Assembly (NCBI GenBank): GCA_937929935.1 | Contig: CALFUL010000023.1 | Coordinates: 62,001-126,000, forward strand | Length of the DNA: 64,000 nt | From: an uncultured Flavobacteriaceae bacterium | GTDB lineage: Bacteria; Bacteroidota; Bacteroidia; Flavobacteriales; Flavobacteriaceae | Direction of reading: 5' to 3' | Shown: positions 29,659 to 38,800 of the stretch, piece by piece | Layout: every line of letters starts with the position of its first letter | How positions within the stretch are numbered: position 1 is the stretch's first letter | Notes under the pieces: model-generated | The model's database searches: none | What the model saw: only the letters and a program-made list of their open reading frames with translations | What the model was told of the DNA's origin: nothing | Made by a program: the position numbers and the translations under genes

Positions 29659-30348
29659 CTATAAAAAGTTTTTTATTTCCTCTAATTCATGAATGATAGG
29701 ACAAATTTCATGGGGCAGATCATTATGTGCATTGAAATGAATTACCTTAAAACCTAAGTTCTTGGCACCCAATATATCAGCTTCTATACTATCGCCAATC
29801 ATTATTGACTTTGCCGCAGTTGTATTGGCTTTTTCTAGTGCCAATTCAAAAATGATTGGATTTGGCTTTTTTACCCCTGCCATTTCAGAATTGATTATCT
29901 GATCAAAAAAATCAAATATTGCTGCATTTTTCATCTTTTTGTTCTGAACCTCCTCAAAACCATTGGTTATGATATGTAACTTATATTTTGATTGTAAATA
30001 CGTTAGTATTTCAATGGTATACGGAAACAAATGATTGTAGCTCGATAAATACTGAATATATTGTTCTGATAAGGTATGTATCAATTCATCTGACGTGCGG
30101 TAACTCAACGTATCAAAAACAGACTTCAATCTTTGATATCTCAGGGCTTCTTTGGTTATTTTTTCTTCACGATATAATTTCCAAAAGGCTAGATTCGCAG
30201 GTATATATACATCCAGAAAATCTTGAAGTGGTAACGCTACTTGATTTAATTTTAAAATTTTATCAAAGGTTAAAGCAGAGTTCTTTTCAAAATTCCAAAG
30301 GGTATGATCTAAATCAAAAAATACATCGGTTATACCTTTATTTATCAT
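29659..30348 (-). CDS. YjjG-type HAD noncanonical pyrimidine nucleotidase
   Basis: 229 aa HAD-superfamily phosphatase. Motif I is FFDLDHTLWNFEKNS (nucleophile Asp ~11), motif II lies in HIITNGFEEVQ, motif III has the Lys of GVKKPNP and motif IV is MIGDSIEADI. The WNFEKNS and NGFEEVQ stretches match the YjjG branch, which hydrolyses noncanonical nucleoside monophosphates. Its start overlaps the end of the upstream gene by 11 bp, indicating an operon. Confidence 0.88.
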   Translation of the reverse strand: MINKGITDVFFDLDHTLWNFEKNSALTFDKILKLNQVALPLQDFLDVYIPANLAFWKLYREEKITKEALRYQRLKSVFDTLSYRTSDELIHTLSEQYIQYLSSYNHLFPYTIEILTYLQSKYKLHIITNGFEEVQNKKMKNAAIFDFFDQIINSEMAGVKKPNPIIFELALEKANTTAAKSIMIGDSIEADILGAKNLGFKVIHFNAHNDLPHEICPIIHELEEIKNFL

Positions 30349-31636
30349 TGAAGTTTTTTAAAACTGAGGCATATAATTCTTTCCAATCAACTGGGCCATC
30401 GCCCCCTAATAATTCATTTGAAAAAACACTTATCATAGTACCCTTTACATTTTTCACTTCATTAAACACACTGGTCATCTCTGTCAAAATCACTTGACTA
30501 CGGGTGTAGTTATAAAAAGCATAATCATGAAAAGCAAATGGATGCACTCTAATAGGCTGTTTCAATTCTAGATTAATATCATAAAAATAAAAAGGTGTAC
30601 ATGTACCCGCCCTAAAACCAATAGTGTGGGTATACCCCATGGTAAAATCATCAGTAAACTCAGCAGCAATTAGGTTTTGATAGGTAGTTGGCACGTCAAC
30701 TCTGTTGTAACGCATTCGTGAATGATTTACAGGCCTATGCACAACTGAAGTTAAATTTTTCTTTTCTTGTTTCAAAAGCTCATTATTATAAAAAGAACTG
30801 TATGAGGCTACAAGCGCAACCTTACTGTAATCAGCTATTGACTTAATTAGAAAACGAAATTTGTTATTACTTGGCGTGATATTTTTATCATAAGAAGAGT
30901 ATCTCGCAAATTGAAAAAAGAATTTGCTCTTAACACTTAATTCATTATGTAAATCAACTAGAAATTTAAAATTGTTATAAGGATCTTTATTTGGGTTAAA
31001 CCATACTTTAATTCGCGTAAAAACTCTTTTAAAGCTTAATTTTCCGATATCTAAACACAAGCCTCCAAGACTGCGAACAAAACTTCTATGTGCAAAACTA
31101 TGAGAGGTAGTTACATCGATTATTGAGTTATAGGTATAGGTTCTTTCTTTCGCCTTAAGATCCGGAAATTTTAACTTTAATTCTTTTAAAAGCATGAACG
31201 CCCAAATATCAACCACAGGTTTTCTTATGAAACCTTTTTGAAATGCTAAACTTTCTTTAGCCGGAAACCTTCCGTGTTCATCTTTCACATGCGGTAAATA
31301 CTCCTCATACCTACTCAACAAATAAAAACTTGCTGAAAAAATATCAAACGGAATGCTGCCTTGCTCATTAGATGAAAAAAAGCAAGGTATACCTTGCCAT
31401 TCACCCATATCTATTTGAATATCATTTATACCCTGTTCTGAAAGTAAGCCATTACTTCTTATGAAAAACTCATTTTGAAGAGGCTTTTTTGTGTAGGTAA
31501 TTTTAGCGCCACTATGCTTGATGAAATCTTCGACCTTAGTAGTAAAACCTATTTCAACACCTAAAATTCGCGTAAAAACCTGAGTCATTATATAACTAAA
31601 ACGCGTTGTTATTTTGTGGGTGTATATCAGTAGCAT
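30338..31636 (-). CDS. polysaccharide-deacetylase-like protein (DUF7033 type)
   Basis: 432 aa. The N-terminus MLLIYTHKITTRFSYIMTQVFTRILGVE, the FDIFSASFYLLSRYEEYLP block and IGFRAGTCTPFYFYDI fit a Bacteroidota family annotated as polysaccharide deacetylase-like. The metal-binding Asp/His motifs of classical NodB enzymes are not evident: the region expected to hold the first motif reads SIIDVTTSHSFAHRSF. It may be catalytically different or inactive. I keep the start at 31636 because the promoter -7 element lies just eight bases upstream and the first 16 residues look like family sequence; the alternative is 31588. Confidence 0.65.
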   Translation of the reverse strand: MLLIYTHKITTRFSYIMTQVFTRILGVEIGFTTKVEDFIKHSGAKITYTKKPLQNEFFIRSNGLLSEQGINDIQIDMGEWQGIPCFFSSNEQGSIPFDIFSASFYLLSRYEEYLPHVKDEHGRFPAKESLAFQKGFIRKPVVDIWAFMLLKELKLKFPDLKAKERTYTYNSIIDVTTSHSFAHRSFVRSLGGLCLDIGKLSFKRVFTRIKVWFNPNKDPYNNFKFLVDLHNELSVKSKFFFQFARYSSYDKNITPSNNKFRFLIKSIADYSKVALVASYSSFYNNELLKQEKKNLTSVVHRPVNHSRMRYNRVDVPTTYQNLIAAEFTDDFTMGYTHTIGFRAGTCTPFYFYDINLELKQPIRVHPFAFHDYAFYNYTRSQVILTEMTSVFNEVKNVKGTMISVFSNELLGGDGPVDWKELYASVLKNFNDK

Positions 31637-31643
31637 GAATCAT

Positions 31644-31677
31644 CAAAAATACAAATTTGAAAATAGGTTATAGCAAA
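31644..31677 (-). promoter_or_regulatory. candidate promoter for the gene starting at 31636
   Basis: On the minus strand TTTG (31677-31674), a 22-nt spacer and TATTTTTG (31651-31644) match the Bacteroidota consensus. Initiation would be within a few bases of the ATG, another candidate leaderless transcript. The -33 box lies inside the 3' end of radC. Confidence 0.45.
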
Positions 31678-32366
31678 CCCTCATCAGCAAAACTGAAATA
31701 TGCCATTTGTGTAATTATTAAATGATCTAAAACTTTAATGTCAAGAGCTGATGCCGCCGTTTTTAATTTTTGCGTTATTTGTTTATCAGCTTGACTGGGC
31801 TTTAGTGTTCCTGAAGGGTGGTTATGCGCCAAAATCAACCCTATGGCACCAATTACTAAAGCTTCTTTCATAACCAACCTTACATCTACTAAAGTTCCTG
31901 TGATGCCCCCTTTACTGAGTTGCGAAGTTTGTAAAACTTTGCTTGAATTATTCAAATAAACAATCCAAAATTCTTCATGCTGTAAATCTCCTAATTTTGG
32001 TTGCAGCAATTCAAATACACTTGTACTACTTGAAATTTTAGCTACTTTCTTAGCATCTTCTCCTCTTCTACGCCTACCAATTTCAAGGGCTGCGGCAATG
32101 GTTACAGCTTTAGCTTCGCCAATACCTTTGAATTGCATTAACTGTTTTATACTAAGTCTACCTAACTCATTAAGGCTATTATTTGTTGACGCCAAAATTC
32201 TTTTAGAAAGTTCTACAGCACTTTCATTTCTACTACCTGAACCTATTAGAATAGCCAATAACTCAGCATCAGAGAGCATAGCTCGCCCTTTGTGTATCAA
32301 TTTTTCACGGGGCTTGTCATCATCTGACCAAAGCTTAATAGATAAAATAATTGGCTTAACCTGCAT
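31668..32366 (-). CDS. radC: RadC/YicR family JAB-domain protein
   Basis: 232 aa. N-terminal UPF0758 helix-hairpin-helix region (KLWSDDDKPREKLIHKG, MQFKGIGEAKAVTIAAALEIGRRR), then a JAB/MPN metallopeptidase-like domain with the zinc motif AHNHPSGTLKPSQAD. The family was named for DNA repair, but that role is doubtful; the name follows common usage. No mobile element is linked, so this is the chromosomal housekeeping copy. Confidence 0.92.
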   Translation of the reverse strand: MQVKPIILSIKLWSDDDKPREKLIHKGRAMLSDAELLAILIGSGSRNESAVELSKRILASTNNSLNELGRLSIKQLMQFKGIGEAKAVTIAAALEIGRRRRGEDAKKVAKISSSTSVFELLQPKLGDLQHEEFWIVYLNNSSKVLQTSQLSKGGITGTLVDVRLVMKEALVIGAIGLILAHNHPSGTLKPSQADKQITQKLKTAASALDIKVLDHLIITQMAYFSFADEGLL

Positions 32367-32416
32367 GCGTTAAAAATAAGATAAATCTTACAATTAAAAT
32401 ATTCTTCATTTAACCC

Positions 32417-32424
32417 TATTTTTG
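32417..32424 (+). promoter_or_regulatory. -7 element for the DUF1569 gene
   Basis: TATTTTTG matches TAnnTTTG and lies 18 bp before the ATG at 32443. The in-frame TTG at 32422 falls inside this element, which rules it out as the start codon. Confidence 0.4.
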
Positions 32425-32442
32425 TTTCTCAATAGTATACTT

Positions 32443-32883
32443 ATGAAATCTTTATTTGAAGAAAGCGTCTATACTGAAATTCTTGAAAGAATTGATTTAT
32501 TACATGAAAATTCAGAAAGACAATGGGGTAAAATGACCATGGGCCAAATGGCGTGGCACTGTCAATTTCCGCTGGCTATTGGCATTAAAAACAAGGATAA
32601 GGGCAACGGAAATTTTTTTGTTAAACTGTTTTTTAAAAAGCAAATGTATAATGAGAAGCCCTTTCGAAAAAACTTACCTACAGCACCTAATTTAAAAGCA
32701 ACAGTGCCAAAAGATGTAACAGTTGAAAAAGCAAAACTTAAAGAGTTAGTGTGCCAGTTCTATGAATGTAGAAGTAGAACAAGTTGGAATCCGCATCCGC
32801 TATTTGGAAAATTTACCCATCAACAATGGGGGCAAGTTCAATACAAACACCTTGACCACCACCTCAAACAGTTTGGTGTTTAA
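32443..32883 (+). CDS. DUF1569 protein, DinB-like fold
   Basis: 146 aa from the ATG at 32443 (MKSLFEESVYTEIL); an in-frame TTG 21 bp upstream lies in the promoter and is rejected. MTMGQMAWHCQFPLAIG and HPLFGKFTHQQWGQVQYKHLDHHLKQFG, with spaced histidines, fit the DUF1569/DinB-like four-helix proteins, which may bind a metal and act as thiol-dependent enzymes. The function is unknown. The 3' end overlaps a convergent small gene by four bases. Confidence 0.75.
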   Translation: MKSLFEESVYTEILERIDLLHENSERQWGKMTMGQMAWHCQFPLAIGIKNKDKGNGNFFVKLFFKKQMYNEKPFRKNLPTAPNLKATVPKDVTVEKAKLKELVCQFYECRSRTSWNPHPLFGKFTHQQWGQVQYKHLDHHLKQFGV

Positions 32884-33059
32884 TCATCTTCAGACTGCAA
32901 CTCTTGGTATTCGATTTTAGCTCGTGTATCATTAACTGACCGCTCTTCTTCGAGAATTACATTTGACATACCCAGCATAAAGGCCGTCATTAGAATCGAC
33001 AGCTTTCTTCTAAAAAAACGAGCCAAGATTTTTGAAAAAGTGCGTTGTTTTGATTTCAT
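32880..33059 (-). CDS. 59-aa small protein of unknown function
   Basis: An ORF of 59 codons plus stop, starting MKSKQRTFSKILARFFRRK. The first 20 residues are strongly basic, residues ~20-35 are hydrophobic (LSILMTAFMLGMSNV) and the C-terminus is acidic (EEERSVNDTRAKIEYQELQSEDD). This could be a short positive-inside membrane protein or a signal anchor. Convergent packing against the DUF1569 stop and an 71-bp gap to the mpl stop leave just enough space for it. From memory, similar short ORFs occur in flavobacteria. Confidence 0.6.
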   Translation of the reverse strand: MKSKQRTFSKILARFFRRKLSILMTAFMLGMSNVILEEERSVNDTRAKIEYQELQSEDD

Positions 33060-33130
33060 TCTGTTTATTTGAATGCAAAACCTTATCCAAAAAGCATCAA
33101 CCTGACAGATTTACAGTTCTTTAGCAAAAA

Positions 33131-34489
33131 TCAACTGATTACTTTTTGTTTAAGTTGGTCTAAATCAAGTCCGCCATAATTACCAGAGCTCATTAACAGC
33201 AGTGTCGAGTTGTCAAAATCTTGATTAAAAACATACTTTTTAAACTGATCTGCATTGGTATAGATAACTAAATCTTCACGCTGAAAAGCATCTTTAATTT
33301 GTTGCTCACTAACGGCTTCTAGCTTTTTAATGGCAACAGATTCTGGTAAATAGAATACTACAGCAACATCAGCAGGATCTAAAGCTCCTTTGTATTCTTT
33401 TAAAAATTCAGGATTAAAACTACTATAGGTATGTAACTCTAAACAAGCTATTAATTTTCTTTCAGGATATTGTTCTTTAACTGCTTTTGTGGTAGCTGCT
33501 ACTTTACTGGGGGAATGTGCAAAATCTTTAAAGGCGATACTTGAAGGTCCTTCAGCAATTTTTTCTAATCGTTTAGATGCGCCTTTAAAAGTGGCAATCG
33601 CCTCATAAAAATCAGCCTCATCAACGCCCATGTTTTGGCAAATCCATTTGGCACCAGCGAGATTACTCAAATTATGTTTGCCAAAAACTTCAATTGGCAT
33701 TGACCCCTCAGGAGTTTCTAAAAGCGTAGCTCCATTTTCAACTACATATTCTGGCGTAGCATACGGCATTTTGCGAATGGCATTTTCAGACGCCTCTACC
33801 ACATTTTTTACTTCAATATCTTCAACATTATAGGTAATGCTTCCGCCCTTGACAATACTTTTTACAAAAATTTGAAACTGTTCTACGTAATTTTCAAAAG
33901 TAGGAAACACATTAATATGATCCCAAGCTATTCCGCTTAACAAAGCAATATTAGGCTGATACAAATGAAATTTAGGTCTTCGATCAATAGGAGAAGAAAG
34001 GTATTCATCGCCTTCTAAAACAATAAAATCATTTTCTTCAGTCAAGTGCACCATGCAGTCAAAACCATCTAACTGCGCCCCTACCATGTAATCAACGGCA
34101 ATATCATGATAATTTAAAACATGTAAAATCATTGACGTAATGGTAGTCTTACCGTGACTACCCCCAATAACTACCCTAGTTTTATCTTTTGATTGCTCAT
34201 ATAAAAACTCAGGATAAGAATATATTTTAAGACCTAACTCTTGTGCTTTTAGTAATTCTGGGTTATCAAGCTTCGCGTGCATCCCCAAAATAATGGCATC
34301 TAAATTTTCATTTATTTTATCAGGAAACCACCCAAAATGTGCAGGTAATAATCCTTTTTCTTCTAAACGACCTTTTGAAGGTTCAAAAATGACATCGTCA
34401 CTTCCGGTTATAGAATATCCTTTATGATTGAGTGCTAAGGCCAAATTGTGCATGGCACTTCCGCCTATGGCGATAAAATGAATTTGCAT
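33131..34489 (-). CDS. mpl: UDP-N-acetylmuramate:tripeptide ligase (Mpl), murein recycling
   Basis: 452 aa Mur-ligase-family enzyme. It begins MQIHFIAIGGSAMHNLALALNHKG (the N-terminal Rossmann domain, as in MurC and Mpl) and has the ATP loop GGSHGKTTITSMI (residue ~109) and the central LEGDEYLSSPIDRRPKF and HNLSNLAGA motifs. Mpl joins recycled L-Ala-gamma-D-Glu-meso-DAP to UDP-MurNAc. The GGSAMHN start and the YLSSP segment favour Mpl over MurC. Confidence 0.9.
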   Translation of the reverse strand: MQIHFIAIGGSAMHNLALALNHKGYSITGSDDVIFEPSKGRLEEKGLLPAHFGWFPDKINENLDAIILGMHAKLDNPELLKAQELGLKIYSYPEFLYEQSKDKTRVVIGGSHGKTTITSMILHVLNYHDIAVDYMVGAQLDGFDCMVHLTEENDFIVLEGDEYLSSPIDRRPKFHLYQPNIALLSGIAWDHINVFPTFENYVEQFQIFVKSIVKGGSITYNVEDIEVKNVVEASENAIRKMPYATPEYVVENGATLLETPEGSMPIEVFGKHNLSNLAGAKWICQNMGVDEADFYEAIATFKGASKRLEKIAEGPSSIAFKDFAHSPSKVAATTKAVKEQYPERKLIACLELHTYSSFNPEFLKEYKGALDPADVAVVFYLPESVAIKKLEAVSEQQIKDAFQREDLVIYTNADQFKKYVFNQDFDNSTLLLMSSGNYGGLDLDQLKQKVIS

Positions 34490-34579
34490 CTAATAAAAAT
34501 TAAAATGTAAAGATAGGAATTGAAATTCGCTCTTTAAACCAAGACATTATAATTATCTTAGTATTAAAATTAAAACGTA

Positions 34580-34897
34580 ATGAGCCTTAATTTAACCACT
34601 ATTCCTTCAAAAGAAATCATGCCAGGTTATCACGGCAAATTGGTTCATACCAAAACTATGAGTTTGGTTTTTTGGGATGTTCAAAAGGATGCCGTTGTAC
34701 CCGAACATCATCATGTTCACGAACAAATCATGCATGTCATTGAAGGAGAATTTCAGTTTACTTTAGATGGTATTACGAAGGTGTATTACACGGGCGATAT
34801 TGTACCCATACCATCAAACGCTCCTCATGGGGGAAAAGCGTTAACACCCTGTAAATTAATGGATGTTTTTAGCCCGGCTAGAGAGGAGTATAAATAG
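34580..34897 (+). CDS. small cupin-domain protein
   Basis: 105 aa single-domain cupin. Motif 1 is PEHHHVHEQIMHVIEGEF (three His and one Glu metal ligands) and motif 2 is PIPSNAPHGGKALTPC. Such proteins bind Fe, Mn or Zn and can be dioxygenases, isomerases or sugar-binding proteins; the sequence alone does not decide. A hexamer repeat array separates it from the SDR gene. Confidence 0.85.
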   Translation: MSLNLTTIPSKEIMPGYHGKLVHTKTMSLVFWDVQKDAVVPEHHHVHEQIMHVIEGEFQFTLDGITKVYYTGDIVPIPSNAPHGGKALTPCKLMDVFSPAREEYK

Positions 34898-34928
34898 GAG
34901 TTGGATTGTTGAAAGCAAAAAAAAGTGC

Positions 34929-34990
34929 TTGAACTTGAAGTTGAAGTTGAACTTGAACTTGAACTTGAGCTTGAGCTTGACACTTGAACT
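34929..34990. repeat. tandem hexamer array (TTGAAC type)
   Basis: About ten direct copies of a 6-bp unit: one TTGAAC, two TTGAAG, three TTGAAC, two TTGAGC, then TTGACA and a final TTGAAC after a one-base slip. It lies between the cupin stop and the SDR start (35009) and is a plausible slippage-prone spacer. Confidence 0.85.
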
Positions 34991-35008
34991 TTAAAGAATT
35001 AAGAAAAA

Positions 35009-35794
35009 ATGAACATAACATTAGAAGGAAAAAAAGCGCTAGTTGGCGGCAGTAGCGCAGGTATAGGCAAAGCTATTGCCATACAATTGGCGAAAAGTGG
35101 AGCTAGCGTAACCTTAATGTCGCGAAGTGAAGATAAATTAAAAGCCATTGTTGCTGATTTACCTACCGCTAATGGTCAAAAACATCAGTATCTGAAAGTT
35201 GATTTCACTAACTTCAATAGTTTTAAAAACATCATCTCTGAGTATTTCAAAAGCAATTCAGTTGATATTCTCGTCAACAATACGCAGGGGCCACCTGCTG
35301 GTAGTGCATTAGACAAATCTATTGATGATTATCAAGCTGCTTTTGACCTGCTTTTTAAAACCGTGGTGTATACCACTGAACTGGCTTTAGAAAACATGCG
35401 TGCCAACAAATTTGGTAGAATTATCAATGTTTCTTCAGTTTCAGTGAAAGAACCTTTATCCTACTTGGTTTTATCTAATTCTATCAGATCTGCAGTTACT
35501 GCTTGGGCAAAGTCTTTAACTATGGATGTAGGCCCGTATAACATCACAATCAACAATACCTTAACAGGTTATTTTAATACCGAACGTATTGAAGAAATTA
35601 TTCGAAGAAAGTCGGCTAAAACAGGTGTTTCAGAAGCTGATGTTAGAGAAAATATGGAGTCGGAAGTATCTGTAAAACGTATGGGTGACCCAGAAGAATA
35701 TGCAAATCTAGTTACCTTTTTAGCATCAGATAAAGCAGGGTACATTAGCGGCATTAACATACCTATTGATGGTGGTAGGCTAAAATCACTTTAA
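35009..35794 (+). CDS. SDR-family oxidoreductase lacking the usual YxxxK
   Basis: 261 aa Rossmann-fold SDR. The cofactor loop is KKALVGGSSAGIGKAIA (Gly-rich TGxxxGIG variant) and NNTQGPP corresponds to the structural NNAG. Ser143 in NVSSVSV is the expected catalytic Ser, but the position of the Tyr-x3-Lys pair reads SNSIR (residues ~156-160), as in a known atypical SDR branch with SN-x2-R. Substrate unknown. It may share a transcript with the upstream cupin. Confidence 0.82.
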   Translation: MNITLEGKKALVGGSSAGIGKAIAIQLAKSGASVTLMSRSEDKLKAIVADLPTANGQKHQYLKVDFTNFNSFKNIISEYFKSNSVDILVNNTQGPPAGSALDKSIDDYQAAFDLLFKTVVYTTELALENMRANKFGRIINVSSVSVKEPLSYLVLSNSIRSAVTAWAKSLTMDVGPYNITINNTLTGYFNTERIEEIIRRKSAKTGVSEADVRENMESEVSVKRMGDPEEYANLVTFLASDKAGYISGINIPIDGGRLKSL

Positions 35795-35893
35795 AAGCAA
35801 GAACGGCCTAGTTACCTCAATCAAAAGGACACTTTACTCAAAATTGGTTGTGAGCTATTGCTTTTCAACTCACTTTTGAAGTTTAAACCTATC

Positions 35894-38800
35894 ATGATGA
35901 AAAAATTAGCACTTTTAATTAGTATTGTTCTTTTGACCCAGTTCGTACAAGCGCAAGAAGCTTCACGAGAATATGAAACACTTTGGACCAAAGTTGAGAA
36001 CTACGAACTCAATGATTTGCCAAAATCAGCATTAGCATTGGTTGATTCAATTACTTCGAAAGCCAAAAAAGAAAAGAACAGTACACAAATAGTAAAAGCG
36101 CTTTTATATACTTCTAAATTTTCTTTAGTCTTAGAAGAAGATGCCCAATTAAAGATTGTAAATGATTTTAAAACTGAAATCGCCCAAGCTGAATTTCCAA
36201 CCAAAAACATTCTTGAAAATTATTTGGCCAAGCTCTATTGGCAGTATTATCAGCAAAATAGATATCGTTTTTACGATCGCACTAAAACAGATGCAAAAGT
36301 TGATTCTGTTGATTTTAGAACTTGGGATCTAAATACCCTTTTCAATGAAATAAATGCTCGCTTTGATAATTCTTTAGCTCGAGAAACTGAACTACAAAAG
36401 TTTCCTGTTTCTGAATTTGAATTGTTATTGCATAAAAAAGCTGATTCAGAAAAACACCGCCCTACCCTCTTTGATGTATTAGCACATTCAGCGCTTGATT
36501 TTTATAAGACTTCTGAAAATAGCATAACCAGACCCGCTGATAAATTTGAAATTAATCAGCCTGATTATATGTGTGAGGCTGCTCAATTTTCGCAACAAAA
36601 AATTAAAACCACTGATACCTCCTCTTTACAAGCGAAAGCTTTAATCATTTATCAAAAACTAATTGATTTTCATTTGAAAAACAATGCTACTGAAGCTATT
36701 GTTGAAATTGACTTAGAACGCTTAAAATTTATTCGTAACAACGCCGTATTTTCAGATAAAGACAAACAATTTCTTGAAGTTCTAAAAAATTCTGCTTCAA
36801 GTTTAAAACAAAAAGAACATGCCGCACTTTATCAGTATGAAATGGCGCTTTTACACCAAAATAAAGGACAGTCATATGACCCAAAAAGCAATGACAAATA
36901 TCGTTGGAAACTAAAACAGGCTCTTGAAATTTGTAATGCCATTATTGAAAAACATCCGAAAAGTAGGGCGGCAAAAAAATGTGCTTCTCTAAAATCACAA
37001 TTATTAAAAACTGAGCTTCAATTGACCGCTGAAGAGCACATCCCCATAAACACTATTTCAAGAGTACTCGTAAACTATAAAAATATCGACTCACTGAATT
37101 TTAGAGCGCTAAAGGTTACTGATTCTAAATTAAAAGCTTTTAACAAAATATATGAGCGTGATAAAAAGCTTGAATTTTTAAACAAATTAAAGGTTGCCAA
37201 AGCATGGTCATCGTCATTAAAAAATGAAAAAGATTATCAAACGCATAGTTCAGAAGTTAGTATACCTGTACTACCTGGGGGCACTTATTTACTTTTTGTA
37301 GAAACTGCTGATGATAAAAACACCTTTGCGTATAGTGAACTGCAAGTAACCAATATTGCCCTTACTGAACTAAGTACTGATAACCAACATATTTATCAGG
37401 TGGTTAATAGAAATGATGGCAGCCCCGTACCTAACGCGCAAGTAAAAATATCTTATAGTCGTAATTACAATCGCCCAAGACATACCATTACAAAAACTAC
37501 AAATCAATTAGGACAAGTTTTTATAGAGAAAAAATCAGCACGTTGGTCAAATGTTCAGGTTGCCATTACGCACCTTAAAGACAGCGCTACTTTTGGCGAT
37601 TATTATATTACTAATAAAAGAAAAGAAAGTATAGAAGAAGTGACCTCAAAAGCCTTTGTTTTTAATGATCGAAGTATTTACAGACCTGGCCAAACAGTAT
37701 ATTTTAAAGGTATTTTGGTTGAAACCTTCAAAAAAAAATCAACCCTATTGACTGATGAGTTAGTTGATGTGATTCTCTATGATGTTAATGATGACGAGGT
37801 CGCCGAGTTAGAATATAAGACCAATGAATATGGTTCTTTTTCTGGAGAAATCGTGCTACCTAACAACGGACTCACAGGGCAATATTACCTCGAAGTAGAT
37901 TATGATTCTGCTGATGATTATACGGAACACTACTTTTCAGTTGAAGAGTATAAAAGACCAAAATTTGAAACCTCATTTAAACCCGTTACTGAAACCTACA
38001 AAGTCAATGATAGCATTTTAGTTCAAGGCACCGCCACCGCTTATGCTGGCAGTAGTATTTCTGATGCAAAAGTGAGTTATCGGGTTAAAAGAATGGTGCA
38101 ATACCCGAGATGGTATTATTGGTACCGACCATATTTCAGTAGTGAGGCACAAGAAATTACGCATGGCGAAACAACTACCGATGACTCGGGTTTGTATAAA
38201 ATCAATTTTAAAGCCATACCCGATGCCAGTGTTGATGCGAAAAATCTTCCTGTTTTTAGGTATGAAGTTACTGCTGATGTCACTGACATCAACGGCGAAA
38301 CACATAGCACTAGCACTATAGTTTCTGTGGGCTATCACGCAGTAACGGCAAACCTAAGTATCAATACTAAAATTGATAAAGACCTTAAAGACAATAGTAT
38401 TGCTATCTCAACCCTAAACCTCAACGGGCAGCCCATTGACAATAAGGGTGTATTAAAAATGTACAAGCTTCAAGCACCCGAACATGTCTTGCGCGACCGC
38501 CCGTGGAAAGCACCTGACTATGACGGATTTACCCAATCAGAATTTAAAAAATTATACCCTCATGATGCCTTTAAAAACGAGCATGATTATTTTACATGGG
38601 AAAAAGGCAAATTGGTTTGGGAAGCTAATTATGACACCTCAAAATCAAAAGAGATTGAACTGGGCAGAACCAAAAAATGGACTTCTGGTAAATACATTAT
38701 TGAACTAGAAACCAAAGATAAATTTGGACAACTAGTAAAGGATATCGCATACACTACTTTGTCTAGCACAAAAGACAAAATGCTACCTGACCATCAACTT

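Noticed and set aside
31668-32366. radC as a marker of an integrated mobile element
   Set aside because: No integrase, transfer gene or direct repeat is nearby, and it sits among housekeeping genes.
32422-32442. TTG at 32422 as the start of the DUF1569 gene
   Set aside because: It overlaps the -7 promoter element TATTTTTG; the ATG at 32443 fits better.
34929-34990. Tandem repeats as a possible CRISPR array
   Set aside because: Units are six bases, directly adjacent and without spacers; no cas gene is present in the window.
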